Assembly (NCBI RefSeq): GCF_050268245.1
Contig: NZ_JBNNGK010000003.1
Span: 186,001 to 250,000 of the forward strand
Direction of reading: 5' to 3'
DNA: 64,000 nt
Origin: JBNNGK01 sp050268245
GTDB taxonomy: Bacteria > Pseudomonadota > Gammaproteobacteria > Enterobacterales > Enterobacteriaceae
Under the pieces are notes generated by a model. It saw only the letters and a list, made by a program, of their open reading frames with translations. It did no database searches and was not told where the DNA came from. Both the position numbers and the translations under genes were made by a program. Shown here piece by piece: positions 55,236 through 63,958 of this stretch (within the stretch, counting starts at the first letter, position 1; every line of letters starts with the position of its first letter).

Positions 55236-56776
55236 AAATTCGTTCGCAAGTCGGCATGGTGCTGAACCTGGACAAATGCATCGGTTGCCATACCTGTTCG
55301 GTTACCTGTAAGAACGTGTGGACCAGCCGGGAAGGTATGGAGTACGCCTGGTTCAACAACGTGGAAAGCAAGCCGGGCGTTGGCTATCCCCACGCCTGGG
55401 AAGATCAGGAAAAATGGAAGGGCGGCTGGATCCGTAAAATTAACGGCAAACTGGAACCGCGCATGGGCGGCCGGGTTGGCCTGTTGTCGAAGATTTTTGC
55501 TAACCCAGACGTACCGGCGTTAGACGATTATTACGAGCCGTTCGATTACGACTACCAGAATCTGCACACGGCACCGCAGGGCAAGCATCAGCCGATTGCG
55601 CGCCCGCGCTCGCTGATTACCGGCCAGCGCATGAAGAAAATCGAAAACGGCCCGAACTGGGAGGAAATTCTGGGCGGCGAGTTCGAAAAGCGCTCGCAAG
55701 ATAAGAATTTCGACAACATGCAAAAGGCGATGTACGGCCAGTTCGAGAACACCTTCATGATGTACTTGCCGCGCCTGTGTGAGCACTGCCTCAACCCCGC
55801 GTGCGTGGCGACCTGCCCGAGCGGTGCGATTTACAAACGGGGTGAAGACGGCATTGTGCTGATCGATCAGGATAAATGCCGCGGTTGGCGTATGTGCCTG
55901 ACCGGTTGCCCGTACAAAAAGATTTACTTCAACTGGAAAAGCGGCAAGTCGGAGAAATGTATTTTCTGTTATCCGCGCATTGAAGCCGGTCAACCGACCG
56001 TGTGTTCAGAAACCTGTGTGGGGCGCATCCGTTATCTTGGCGTACTGCTGTATGACGCCGATCGTATCGAACAGGCCGCGGCGACGGAAAACGAGAAAGA
56101 TTTGTACCAAAGCCAGTTGGACATCTTCCTCGATCCCAACGATCCGGCGGTGATTGCGCAAGCATTGGCCGACGGTGTGCCACAAAGCGTGATCGATGCG
56201 GCACAGCAGTCGCCGGTGTACAAAATGGCGATGGACTGGAAGCTGGCGCTGCCGCTGCACCCTGAATATCGCACCTTGCCAATGGTGTGGTATGTGCCGC
56301 CATTGTCACCGATTCAGTCGGCTGCCGATGCCGGTGAACTGGCACACAGCGGGGTATTGCCGGACGTCGAAAGCCTGCGTATTCCGGTGCAGTATTTGGC
56401 GAACCTGCTCACCGCGGGTGATACCGCGCCGGTGCTGCTGGCGTTGAAACGTATGCTGGCTATGCGCCACTACAAGCGCGCGGAAACGGTAGACGGCGTT
56501 GTGGACACCACGGCGCTGGAGCAAGTGGGCTTAAGCGAAGCGCAAGCGCAGGAAATGTACCGCTATTTGGCTATCGCCAATTATGAAGACCGTTTTGTGG
56601 TGCCTTCCAGTCACCGTGAGTTGGCGCGTGAAGCGTTCCCGGAAAGTAAAGGCTGCGGCTTTAGCTTTGGTGACGGCTGCCACGGCAGCGACGGTAAGTT
56701 CAATCTGTTCAATAGCCGCCGTATCGATGCCATTGACGTGACGCAAAAAACTGCCGGTAAGGGGGATGCCTCATGA
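55232..56776 (+). CDS. narH: Respiratory nitrate reductase beta subunit NarH
   Basis: NarH relays electrons through three [4Fe-4S] clusters and one [3Fe-4S] cluster. The 514 residues have cysteine groups CIGCHTCSVTC (residues 16-26), CEHCLNPACVATC, and CRGWRMCLTGCPYKK. Trp in the CRGWRMC group marks the [3Fe-4S] site. A further group is CIFCYPRIEAGQPTVCSETC. It overlaps narG and narJ by four bases each, so translation is coupled along the operon. Confidence 0.98.
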   Translation: MKIRSQVGMVLNLDKCIGCHTCSVTCKNVWTSREGMEYAWFNNVESKPGVGYPHAWEDQEKWKGGWIRKINGKLEPRMGGRVGLLSKIFANPDVPALDDYYEPFDYDYQNLHTAPQGKHQPIARPRSLITGQRMKKIENGPNWEEILGGEFEKRSQDKNFDNMQKAMYGQFENTFMMYLPRLCEHCLNPACVATCPSGAIYKRGEDGIVLIDQDKCRGWRMCLTGCPYKKIYFNWKSGKSEKCIFCYPRIEAGQPTVCSETCVGRIRYLGVLLYDADRIEQAAATENEKDLYQSQLDIFLDPNDPAVIAQALADGVPQSVIDAAQQSPVYKMAMDWKLALPLHPEYRTLPMVWYVPPLSPIQSAADAGELAHSGVLPDVESLRIPVQYLANLLTAGDTAPVLLALKRMLAMRHYKRAETVDGVVDTTALEQVGLSEAQAQEMYRYLAIANYEDRFVVPSSHRELAREAFPESKGCGFSFGDGCHGSDGKFNLFNSRRIDAIDVTQKTAGKGDAS

Positions 56777-57492
56777 TCAGTTTACAGGTGATAGCCCGCC
56801 TGCTGGATTATCCAGATCAGCCGCTGTGGGATCATCAGCATGAGTTGCTGGCGGCATTGGAATCGGCCAGCGAGTTGGATTTGCATCACAGCGCGCAGCT
56901 GATTGAGTTTATCCGTGGTTTTTGCAGCCGACCGCTGTTGGACGTACAGGCGGAATATTGTGAGCTGTTCGATCGCGGCCGCGCCACGTCGCTGCTGCTG
57001 TTCGAACATGTTCACGGCGAATCCCGCGACCGTGGCCAGGCGATGGTTGATCTGATGGAGCAGTATCGTGCCGCCGGGTTGGCGATAGATAGCCGCGAGC
57101 TCCCGGATTTTCTGCCGCTGTATCTTGAGTACCTCGCCAGCCGAAATATCGATGAGGCGCGTGGCGGGTTAGGCGATATTGCGCCGATTCTGGCATTGCT
57201 CGGCGCGCGCTTGCACCAGCGCCAAAGTCCGTATGGCGTACTGTTCGACCTGCTACTGGTGTTGTCCGGTAGTGATGTGCAGACGCAGGCGCTGGCAACA
57301 CAGGTGGCGAAAGAAACCCGCGATGATACGCCGCAGGCGTTGGATGCCGTTTGGGAGGAAGAGCAAATCAAGTTTCTGGGCGAACAAGCGAGCTGCGGTT
57401 CTGATCAACAGACTGCGCATCAGCGGCGTTTTGCCGGTGCGGTCGCGCCGCAATATCTGGATCTGGCTGCAACGGCAACCAAAGGAAGATAA
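56773..57492 (+). CDS. narJ: Nitrate reductase assembly chaperone NarJ
   Basis: NarJ is a TorD-type cytoplasmic chaperone that holds NarG for cofactor insertion and is absent from the final enzyme. The 239 residues include YCELFDRGRATSLLLFEHVHGESRDRGQAM (in segments), the core of the family, and LPDFLPLYLEYLA. It overlaps narH by four bases and is followed two bases later by narI. Confidence 0.97.
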   Translation: MISLQVIARLLDYPDQPLWDHQHELLAALESASELDLHHSAQLIEFIRGFCSRPLLDVQAEYCELFDRGRATSLLLFEHVHGESRDRGQAMVDLMEQYRAAGLAIDSRELPDFLPLYLEYLASRNIDEARGGLGDIAPILALLGARLHQRQSPYGVLFDLLLVLSGSDVQTQALATQVAKETRDDTPQALDAVWEEEQIKFLGEQASCGSDQQTAHQRRFAGAVAPQYLDLAATATKGR

Positions 57493-57494
57493 TC

Positions 57495-58172
57495 ATGCAA
57501 TTTATCAATCAGTTTTTCTTCGATATTTATCCGTATCTGGCGGGGGCGATTTTCCTGATCGGCAGTTGGCTGCGTTACGATTATGGCCAGTACAGTTGGC
57601 GTGCCGGCTCGAGCCAAATGTTGGATAAAAAAGGGATGCGGCTGGCATCCAATCTGTTCCACGTCGGCATTATCGGCATCTTCGCCGGGCATTTTCTCGG
57701 TATGCTGACGCCGCACTGGATGTATGAGGCTTTCTTGCCGATTGATGTGAAGCAAAAATTGGCGATGATTGCCGGGGGCGCGTGCGGTCTGATGACGCTG
57801 ATAGGGGGCGGGTTGTTGCTGAAACGCCGGTTGACCAATCCGCGGGTTCGCGCCACCAGCAGCACCGGTGACATTTTGATCCTGACGTTGTTAGTGGTGC
57901 AGGTGTGCTTGGGGTTGTTGACCATTCCGTTTTCCGCCCAACATATGGACGGCAGCGAGATGATGAAGCTGGTGGGATGGGCGCAGGCGGTGGTGACATT
58001 CCACGCCGGTGCCTCAGCACATCTGGTGGGCGTCGCTTTGATCTTCAAATTGCATATGGTATTGGGCATGACGCTGTTTGTGCTGTTCCCATTCTGTCGT
58101 CTGGTGCATATCTGGAGTGCGCCGGTGGAATACCTGACGCGCCGTTATCAAGTTGTGCGTAACCGTCGTTAA
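57495..58172 (+). CDS. narI: Respiratory nitrate reductase gamma subunit NarI
   Basis: NarI is the cytochrome b subunit that oxidises quinol and anchors the complex. The 225 residues have five membrane helices with haem-ligand histidines in FHVGIIGIFAGHFLG and near the C-terminus (FKLHMVLG, FCRLVHIWS). The start MQFINQFFFDIYPYLAGAIF is typical. A GC-rich stem follows seven bases past the stop. Confidence 0.97.
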   Translation: MQFINQFFFDIYPYLAGAIFLIGSWLRYDYGQYSWRAGSSQMLDKKGMRLASNLFHVGIIGIFAGHFLGMLTPHWMYEAFLPIDVKQKLAMIAGGACGLMTLIGGGLLLKRRLTNPRVRATSSTGDILILTLLVVQVCLGLLTIPFSAQHMDGSEMMKLVGWAQAVVTFHAGASAHLVGVALIFKLHMVLGMTLFVLFPFCRLVHIWSAPVEYLTRRYQVVRNRR

Positions 58173-58178
58173 TGAATC

Positions 58179-58201
58179 GGCCGCCTCAATCAGGGGCGGC
58201 C
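58179..58201 (+). terminator. Stem-loop after narI
   Basis: GGCCGCC (58179-58185) and GGCGGCC (58195-58201) form a perfect 7-bp stem with a 9-base loop. It is followed by TGATTCG, so the T tract is poor, but the place fits the end of narGHJI. Confidence 0.6.
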
Positions 58202-58361
58202 TGATTCGCGAACCTTCATTACGTGTTTCCCCCCCGATGCTGTGCTGGCAGCCATGCCATCATTTTATTATTGAATGAGCGATACTTTTTCCTGCCCTGT
58301 CACTGGCAATTTCCCCATGTTATGCATAATTAATGTTTATGTTTAATCGTGGAGCCTAGCT

Positions 58362-59207
58362 ATGACATGCGTTTTTTTTACCCGCCAACTTGAGATTACC
58401 CCCGAACTTCAGGTCAGTGACTTACAGCGTCATGCAAATCATTTCCTGCGTTATAACAATATTAATGATATGGCGCACTCTGGCCCTAACGCCATCGAAT
58501 GGTTCTTAAATCGTGCTAATGTTTTATTTGCACAAAACTGTGCGGATGAGCCCGTGAGTGGCAAGCTGCGGGTCTATTATTTCTCTTTGTTTTGTAAAGC
58601 CGCAGGCGAACCTGACGAGCAGGCGTTACCCGTTTACGATTTTCTTAAAGTGGAAGTCTTGCCGGGGGGACAGCAATGTTATGGCGTTATGTTCTCATCA
58701 CAGATGCGCGAGTATTATCGCGATCGATTAGAGAAGGGCTTGGATACGTCAAAAATCCCGGTCGATCAGGCTTTCTTCAAATCCATCTTTCGTAAGGATT
58801 CGCCGGAAACCGGTATCCTTGATAGCTATCCGGTGATTATGATCCCGCGCAGTCAAGATGAGAGCCGTCCCTCACTGACGCACATTTACCTCAGTAGTTT
58901 GGGATTAGATTCGCAAACTATACGCCCAGCCAGTAGCGATTATCCGTTCCGCTTTTATTTTAAAGACCCGTTGGACGGCGCGGATCCCATCGGTATGGCG
59001 GCCATTGCGGCATGTGGTCAGGCGATGTTTGAAATTATCCGTCCCAACCTGTATCCACTGGCGCAGTGTGATAAACCGCAATTTGATATGGCGCATTTAA
59101 TCGATATTAAATGGGAGCAACATAAAACCGCGCGGAAATGGGTGGCTGATCATCAAAGCATGGTTAACGAGTTGATGACGTTGCACGGCATTAGCGCCAT
59201 GCAGTAA
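58362..59207 (+). CDS. Hypothetical protein, 281 aa, unrecognised
   Basis: I do not recognise this protein. It has 281 residues and no signal peptide or membrane helix. It is mildly acidic, with a mixed alpha/beta look, and has conserved-looking segments such as FSSQMREYYRDRLEKG and SDYPFRFYFKDPLDGADP. TGGAG lies eight bases before the ATG. The 189 bases before it hold the narI stem and an AT-rich promoter, so it is a single gene. A perfect 11-bp stem follows. It lies between two respiratory operons, but nothing in the sequence ties it to respiration. Confidence 0.75.
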   Translation: MTCVFFTRQLEITPELQVSDLQRHANHFLRYNNINDMAHSGPNAIEWFLNRANVLFAQNCADEPVSGKLRVYYFSLFCKAAGEPDEQALPVYDFLKVEVLPGGQQCYGVMFSSQMREYYRDRLEKGLDTSKIPVDQAFFKSIFRKDSPETGILDSYPVIMIPRSQDESRPSLTHIYLSSLGLDSQTIRPASSDYPFRFYFKDPLDGADPIGMAAIAACGQAMFEIIRPNLYPLAQCDKPQFDMAHLIDIKWEQHKTARKWVADHQSMVNELMTLHGISAMQ

Positions 59208-59224
59208 ATGAACCAAGGAAAATA

Positions 59225-59255
59225 CACGCCGTCGAATGATGATGTCGACGGCGTG
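59225..59255. terminator. Bidirectional terminator candidate between convergent genes
   Basis: CACGCCGTCGA (59225-59235) and TCGACGGCGTG (59245-59255) form a perfect 11-bp stem with a 9-base loop. It lies between the 281-residue gene and the oxidase operon, which meet head-on. The minus-strand side runs into TATTTTCC. Confidence 0.75.
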
Positions 59256-59269
59256 ATGACGAGCACGAA

Positions 59270-59410
59270 TTAATGAGACTTCATGCCTGCCGCGCTCATC
59301 AGCAGACGGAAAAGCGACGCGACGATAAATAACCCCACGACGCTAGCGCTCCAGATAATCACTAACCAACCGGCGCGTTTCCACCAAGGTGCTGCATGAT
59401 GACTCTTCAT
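59270..59410 (-). CDS. DUF2474 family small membrane protein of the oxidase operon
   Basis: A 46-residue frame starts at an ATG that shares one base with the stop of the oxidase subunit II gene (TGATG). The peptide starts MKSHHAAPWWKRAGWLVIIW, has a single membrane helix, and ends LLMSAAGMKSH. This PWWKR-GW start and short C-tail fit the DUF2474 family, found next to bd-type oxidases and similar in size and place to CydX. It probably stabilises the oxidase as a third subunit, which is an inference by analogy with CydX. Confidence 0.85.
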   Translation of the reverse strand: MKSHHAAPWWKRAGWLVIIWSASVVGLFIVASLFRLLMSAAGMKSH

Positions 59411-60417
59411 CAGTGATACCCCTGTTCGTGATTGACCTTACCGCGAAAGACATAATAGCTCCAGAAGGTGTAAACCAGAATAATCGGGATGATGAACAGC
59501 GCACCGACCAGCATAAAGCCCAGGCTTTGCGGTGGTGCAGCCGCTTGCCACAGGTTGATCGACGGTGGGATCAGCAGCGGCCAAAGACTGATCCCCAGCC
59601 CGCTCAGGCCAAGAAAGACCAGCAGCAGCGTCAGTAAAAACGGGGAATAATGGGCATGACGACGTACCCCGTGCCATATCCCCCAGGCGCTGAGCAGCAC
59701 CATGACCGGCACCGGTAACAGCCAGAACAGATTGGGCAGACTGAACCAACGTGTGGCAATGTGCGGATGCATTAGCGGTGTCCAGAGGCTGACCACCGCT
59801 AAGATCGTCAACAAAATGAGCAGTAACGGCAGCGTTAACCGGTGCATTATTGCCTGTAAGTCACCGGCGGTTTTCATTACCAGCCAGGTGCAACCCAGCA
59901 AGGCATAAGCGATGACCAATCCCAGCCCGCAAAACAGTGCGAACGGAGTTAACCAGTCGAGCGGGCCCCCGGCATAGCTGCGGTTCTCCACCGGGAAGCC
60001 ATTTAGGATGGCGCCGACGACAACGCCTTGGCAGAACGTTGCCAGCAGCGAACCGCCGATAAACGCTTTATCCCAGACATGCCGTTTTTTTTCACTGGCT
60101 TTGAAGCGAAATTCGAACGCCACACCACGAAAAATCAACCCGATGAGCATCAAGGTTAACGGGATCGTTAATGCATCGAGGATCACCGCATACGCCAACG
60201 GAAATGCGCCAAAAAGCCCGGCACCGCCCAATACCAGCCAGGTTTCATTACCATCCCAAACCGGCGCGACGGTATTCATCATCACATCGCGGTCGCGGCT
60301 GGCTTTCACCCATGGGAATAAGATACCGATACCCAGATCGAAACCGTCCATTACCACATACATCATGGTGCTGAACACGATGATCAAAAACCAAATCAGT
60401 GGAAGATCGATACCCAT
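59410..60417 (-). CDS. Cytochrome bd-type quinol oxidase subunit II (CioB-type)
   Basis: This is subunit II of a bd-family quinol oxidase. From ATG 60417 it has 335 residues with about eight to nine membrane helices. It includes MDGFDLGIGILFPWV, typical of the family start, and WDGNETWLVLGGAG. GGAG lies six bases upstream, and the in-frame TTG at 60423 is not needed. The start is two bases after the subunit I stop. The protein is shorter than E. coli CydB, in keeping with the CioB-type branch. Confidence 0.9.
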   Translation of the reverse strand: MGIDLPLIWFLIIVFSTMMYVVMDGFDLGIGILFPWVKASRDRDVMMNTVAPVWDGNETWLVLGGAGLFGAFPLAYAVILDALTIPLTLMLIGLIFRGVAFEFRFKASEKKRHVWDKAFIGGSLLATFCQGVVVGAILNGFPVENRSYAGGPLDWLTPFALFCGLGLVIAYALLGCTWLVMKTAGDLQAIMHRLTLPLLLILLTILAVVSLWTPLMHPHIATRWFSLPNLFWLLPVPVMVLLSAWGIWHGVRRHAHYSPFLLTLLLVFLGLSGLGISLWPLLIPPSINLWQAAAPPQSLGFMLVGALFIIPIILVYTFWSYYVFRGKVNHEQGYH

Positions 60418-60419
60418 GT

Positions 60420-61823
60420 TCAACTCCTGCCATCTAGAGTGTCTTTCACTGCGGACAGGGGGCGCGCCGGTCTGCCGTCAGTGTCGTCAGGCGTGTGCCC
60501 TTCATGCGTTTGTGGCCCTTTACGAATCAAGCGCATCATATAGGCGTAACCTATGCTGAACACCGAGCAATACACCACGATAAATGCCAGCAGGCTGATG
60601 CTCATATGCAACTCACCGTGCGCGGAAACGGCGTCTTTAGTGCGTAACAAACCGTACACCACCCACGGCTGACGGCCGATCTCCGTGGTGAACCAACCGG
60701 CCAGCAGCGCGATCAGGCCGGACGGCCCCATCCAAAGAATAAAATAGAGGAATGGTTTGGCGTGATACAACCCGCCGCGCCAGCGTAGCCACAGGCTCCA
60801 TATTCCGGCGATAATCATCAACATACCCAACGCCACCATGATGCGGAAAGACCAAAACACAAGGGTTGAATTGGGGCGATCTTCTGGTGGGAAGGACTTC
60901 AACGCCGGAATTTGTTCGGTCAGGCTGTGTGTCAGTATCAGGCTGCCGAGCAGCGGAATTTCAAGCGCGAAGCGGGTCTGTTCCCGCTGCATATCGGGCC
61001 AACCAAACAGAATCAGCGGGGTGGCCTCACCCGGCCGATTTTCCCAGTGGCCTTCAATGGCCGCGATTTTTGCCGGTTGATGTTTCAGCGTGTTCAGGCC
61101 GTGCGCATCACCGATAACCGCCTGAATAGGGGCAATGATCAGCGCCATCCACATCGCCATCGACAGCATGGTGCGTATCGCTGGCGTATCGCGGCCGCGC
61201 AGCAGATGCCAAGCGGCAGAGGCGCCGACAAAAAATGCGCAAGATAAGAAGGCGGCGGTGGACATATGCAATAACCGATACGGGAACGACGGATTGAAAA
61301 TGACTTTTAGCCAGTCGACCGGCACCACTTGGCCATTGATAATTTCATGGCCCTGCGGCGTTTGCATCCAACTGTTCGATGCCAGAATCCAGAAAGTGGA
61401 TATCAGCGTGCCCAGTGCCACCATGCAGGTGGCAAAAAAGTGCAGTCCGGGGCCGACGCGGTGCCAGCCAAACAGCATCACGCCCAGAAAACCGGCCTCT
61501 AGGAAGAAGGCGGTCAGCACCTCATAGGTCAACAACGGGCCGGTGATACTGCCGGCAAATTCGGAGAAAAAGCTCCAGTTAGTCCCGAACTGGTAAGCCA
61601 TGACCAAACCGGAAACCACCCCCATACCAAAATTGACGGCGAAAATTTTCGACCAGAAATGGTACAGATCGCGATAGGTTTGGTTGCGTGTTTTCAACCA
61701 TAAACCTTCCAATACCGCTAAATAGCTGGCTAAACCGATGGTGATGGCGGGGAAAATAATATGGAAGGATACGGTGAAGGCGAACTGTATTCTGGCAAGT
61801 TCCAGTGCATCAAGACCCAGCAT
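60420..61823 (-). CDS. Cytochrome bd-type ubiquinol oxidase subunit I (CioA-type)
   Basis: Subunit I holds the haems and the quinol site. The 467 residues begin MLGLDALELARIQFAFTVSFH, with a haem ligand His21. Conserved GWHRVGPGLHF and PYRLLHMSTAAF (second haem His) follow. The quinol (Q) loop after GRQPWVV-type helices is short compared with E. coli CydA (522 residues), which is the mark of the CioA or cyanide-insensitive branch. The C-tail after YMMRLIRKG is hydrophilic. It diverges from ydcR across 151 bases. Confidence 0.92.
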   Translation of the reverse strand: MLGLDALELARIQFAFTVSFHIIFPAITIGLASYLAVLEGLWLKTRNQTYRDLYHFWSKIFAVNFGMGVVSGLVMAYQFGTNWSFFSEFAGSITGPLLTYEVLTAFFLEAGFLGVMLFGWHRVGPGLHFFATCMVALGTLISTFWILASNSWMQTPQGHEIINGQVVPVDWLKVIFNPSFPYRLLHMSTAAFLSCAFFVGASAAWHLLRGRDTPAIRTMLSMAMWMALIIAPIQAVIGDAHGLNTLKHQPAKIAAIEGHWENRPGEATPLILFGWPDMQREQTRFALEIPLLGSLILTHSLTEQIPALKSFPPEDRPNSTLVFWSFRIMVALGMLMIIAGIWSLWLRWRGGLYHAKPFLYFILWMGPSGLIALLAGWFTTEIGRQPWVVYGLLRTKDAVSAHGELHMSISLLAFIVVYCSVFSIGYAYMMRLIRKGPQTHEGHTPDDTDGRPARPLSAVKDTLDGRS

Positions 61824-61912
61824 GGCGCCCCCTTAGCTTGGACATAATTTAACCTCTTGTGTGTGGCGTGGATTTTACCTAGGAAAGCTTGGCGCTAAGT
61901 TAAGCATGGAGT

Positions 61913-61959
61913 ACAGTAACTATAATAGTGACAGTTATTTTAATTTTATCTATAACAGT
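61913..61959 (+). promoter_or_regulatory. ACAGT repeats upstream of ydcR
   Basis: ACAGT occurs at 61913, 61931 and 61955, with TAACT (61917-61921) inverted against AGTTA (61933-61937). MocR regulators often bind short direct repeats at their own promoter, so these may be autoregulatory sites. That is an inference from position. Confidence 0.4.
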
Positions 61960-61974
61960 TTGGCGGTAAGGCAG

Positions 61975-63393
61975 ATGACACGATATGAACAATTAGCGCA
62001 GCAGATCCGCGAGCAAATTCAAAACCGCGTATGGCGCGCCGGTGACAAACTGCCTTCGCTACGTGAGAGTGGTAAACGCGCGGGACTGAGCCTGATGACG
62101 GTGGTGCAGTCTTATCAACTGTTGGAAAGCCAGGGATGGATTGTCGCGCGGCCGCAGTCCGGTTATTACGTGGCGGCGCGGCCGCAGCCGTTACCGCAGG
62201 CCGAACGCAGCGAGAAACTGCTGTTAAGTGAACAGGTAGACATCAACGCCTTTATTTTCGAGGTGTTACAGGCCTGTAAGGATCCGGCGATTGTGCCTTT
62301 TGGTTCGGCATTTCCCGACGCGACGCTTTTTGCCCAACCTAAATTGGCGCGTGCGCTAAGCAGTGTCGCACGCAAATTTACCCCGCACAGTTCGCTGGCT
62401 AACCTGCCGCCGGGCAATGATGCACTGCGGCGTAATATTGCCCAGCGCTATGCCTTGAGCGGCATGCAGGTGGCACCTGACGAAATTGTGATCACCGCCG
62501 GTGCGATGGAATCGCTTAGCCTCAGCCTGCAAGCGGTAACGCAACCGGGCGATTACGTGGCGATCGAATCCCCCGCCTTTTATGGGGCGTTGCAAGCGTT
62601 AGAGCGGCTGCGATTGAAGGCGGTGGCGATTGCCACTCACCCGCAGTACGGTATTGATTTGGACGCGCTTGAGCAGGCGGTGGAGCAATACCCGATTAAA
62701 GCCTGTTGGCTGATGACGCATTTTCAAAATCCACAGGGTGCCAGTATGCCGGAGGCCAATAAACGGCGGCTAGTCGCGCTGCTGAGCCAGCGGCAGATAG
62801 CGTTGATTGAAGATGATGTGTATGGCGAGCTGTACTTCAGCGCTGAGCGGCCGTTACCGGCGAAAGCGTTGGACCAAAATGGGCAGATTTTACACTGTTC
62901 ATCGTTTTCCAAATGTTTAGCGCCGGGGTTTCGTGTGGGCTGGGTGGCGGCCGGGCAACACGCACCGCAGATCCAACGCTTGCAACTGATGAGCACCGTG
63001 TCAGCCAGCGTGCCGACTCAGTTGGCGATTGCCGATTACCTGCTACATGGCGGTTATGACACCCATTTGCGGCGTTTACGCCGGCTGTTAGCCCAGCGGC
63101 AAAGTGCTATGCGTCAGGCGATTGCCCACCACTTCCCTCCGACGGTAAAGGTTAGCCAGCCTGATGGCGGCTATTTCCTTTGGTTGGAGTTGGCGCCCTC
63201 GCTGTCGGCGATGACATTGTATCAACGTGCGTTGGCATTGGGCGTCAGTATCGCCCCGGGGCGTATGTTCACCACCGGCAACCATTTCAATCATTGCTTC
63301 CGGCTTAACGCTTCATTCGAATGGAACGATAAGCTTGATGCGGCAATTGCCACGCTTGGCAAGCTGATTCGCAAGCTGAAACCGATGGCATAA
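61975..63393 (+). CDS. ydcR: MocR-family regulator YdcR (GntR-aminotransferase fusion)
   Basis: MocR proteins pair a GntR winged helix with a PLP-binding aminotransferase-like domain. The 472-residue protein starts MTRYEQLAQQIREQI. It has the wHTH at about 1-70 (RAGDKLPSLRESGKRAGLS), followed by a linker and the fold type I domain with the PLP lysine in SSFSKCLAPGFRVGW. It resembles E. coli YdcR along its whole length. The frame runs back to 61861, but the ATG at 61975 with AAGG upstream fits the family start. Its target may be the divergent oxidase operon, which is unproven. Confidence 0.92.
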   Translation: MTRYEQLAQQIREQIQNRVWRAGDKLPSLRESGKRAGLSLMTVVQSYQLLESQGWIVARPQSGYYVAARPQPLPQAERSEKLLLSEQVDINAFIFEVLQACKDPAIVPFGSAFPDATLFAQPKLARALSSVARKFTPHSSLANLPPGNDALRRNIAQRYALSGMQVAPDEIVITAGAMESLSLSLQAVTQPGDYVAIESPAFYGALQALERLRLKAVAIATHPQYGIDLDALEQAVEQYPIKACWLMTHFQNPQGASMPEANKRRLVALLSQRQIALIEDDVYGELYFSAERPLPAKALDQNGQILHCSSFSKCLAPGFRVGWVAAGQHAPQIQRLQLMSTVSASVPTQLAIADYLLHGGYDTHLRRLRRLLAQRQSAMRQAIAHHFPPTVKVSQPDGGYFLWLELAPSLSAMTLYQRALALGVSIAPGRMFTTGNHFNHCFRLNASFEWNDKLDAAIATLGKLIRKLKPMA

Positions 63394-63415
63394 CAGCCTA
63401 ACCCTCTTGGCTTTA

Positions 63416-63483
63416 CGGCACCGACTTTTGCCCCAGCGTGGCGCGCTCGCGCCCTTTATTGGGGCAAAAGTGGGAGAGTGCCG
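63416..63483 (+). terminator. Three-tier nested hairpin after ydcR
   Basis: An outer stem CGGCAC/GTGCCG (63416-63421, 63478-63483) encloses an 11-bp stem CTTTTGCCCCA/TGGGGCAAAAG (63425-63435, 63460-63470). That stem in turn encloses GGCGC/GCGCC (63440-63444, 63449-63453). It is followed by TTTTCTGACTGACTATTTTTT. The place fits a ydcR terminator, but the size is unusual. Confidence 0.75.
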
Positions 63484-63581
63484 TTTTCTGACTGACTATT
63501 TTTTGCGAGCGCGATCAGAAAAAACGAATCTTTTTGTCAATGAATAGGATTTCGCGGCCCATGATGAATTTAGGCTGTGTT

Positions 63582-63629
63582 TTTGCAATTATTCATTACT
63601 AATGCATAAAAAATGAATATTTATGCACT
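63582..63629 (+). promoter_or_regulatory. ARG box pair upstream of the final gene
   Basis: TTTGCAATTATTCATTAC (63582-63599) and AATGAATATTTATGCACT (63612-63629) each match the ArgR consensus TGAAT-N4-ATTCA in one perfect and one partial half. Tandem ARG boxes fit arginine-induced control of an ast operon or repression of an arginine gene. Confidence 0.65.
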
Positions 63630-63682
63630 ATAACTCGTTGTTTTCACGCAAAAAAATGAGAAATGCCTCCCAAATTCCGCAT

Positions 63683-63698
63683 TGGCACGATAGCTGCT
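63683..63698 (+). promoter_or_regulatory. Sigma54 promoter candidate
   Basis: TGGCAC-GATAG-CTGCT keeps the invariant GG and GC at the -24/-12 distance of sigma54 promoters. The implied start is about 250 bases before the final gene. The E. coli ast operon is also sigma54 driven and ArgR activated. Confidence 0.6.
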
Positions 63699-63958
63699 CT
63701 ACACTCTTTATCAAACGGCATGTATTTTAACTGTTCGTTAACATTTATTCCCCGTTCCGGGGGCGCTATGCGGCAGAAATAGCGAAAAATCGAGTTTATG
63801 TAACATATTTGTATCTAACTGGCCGTGGGTGAGGAGAATTATCATCGGTCAGATCCAAGCCGTTACTCGCCGGTTTTTTGTTATGTTGCCGCATTTATGA
63901 CGCAGGAACGGCCCTTACAGTCAAAACTCAGCTTTTCGCTGATGCTCTGAGGTCACTA

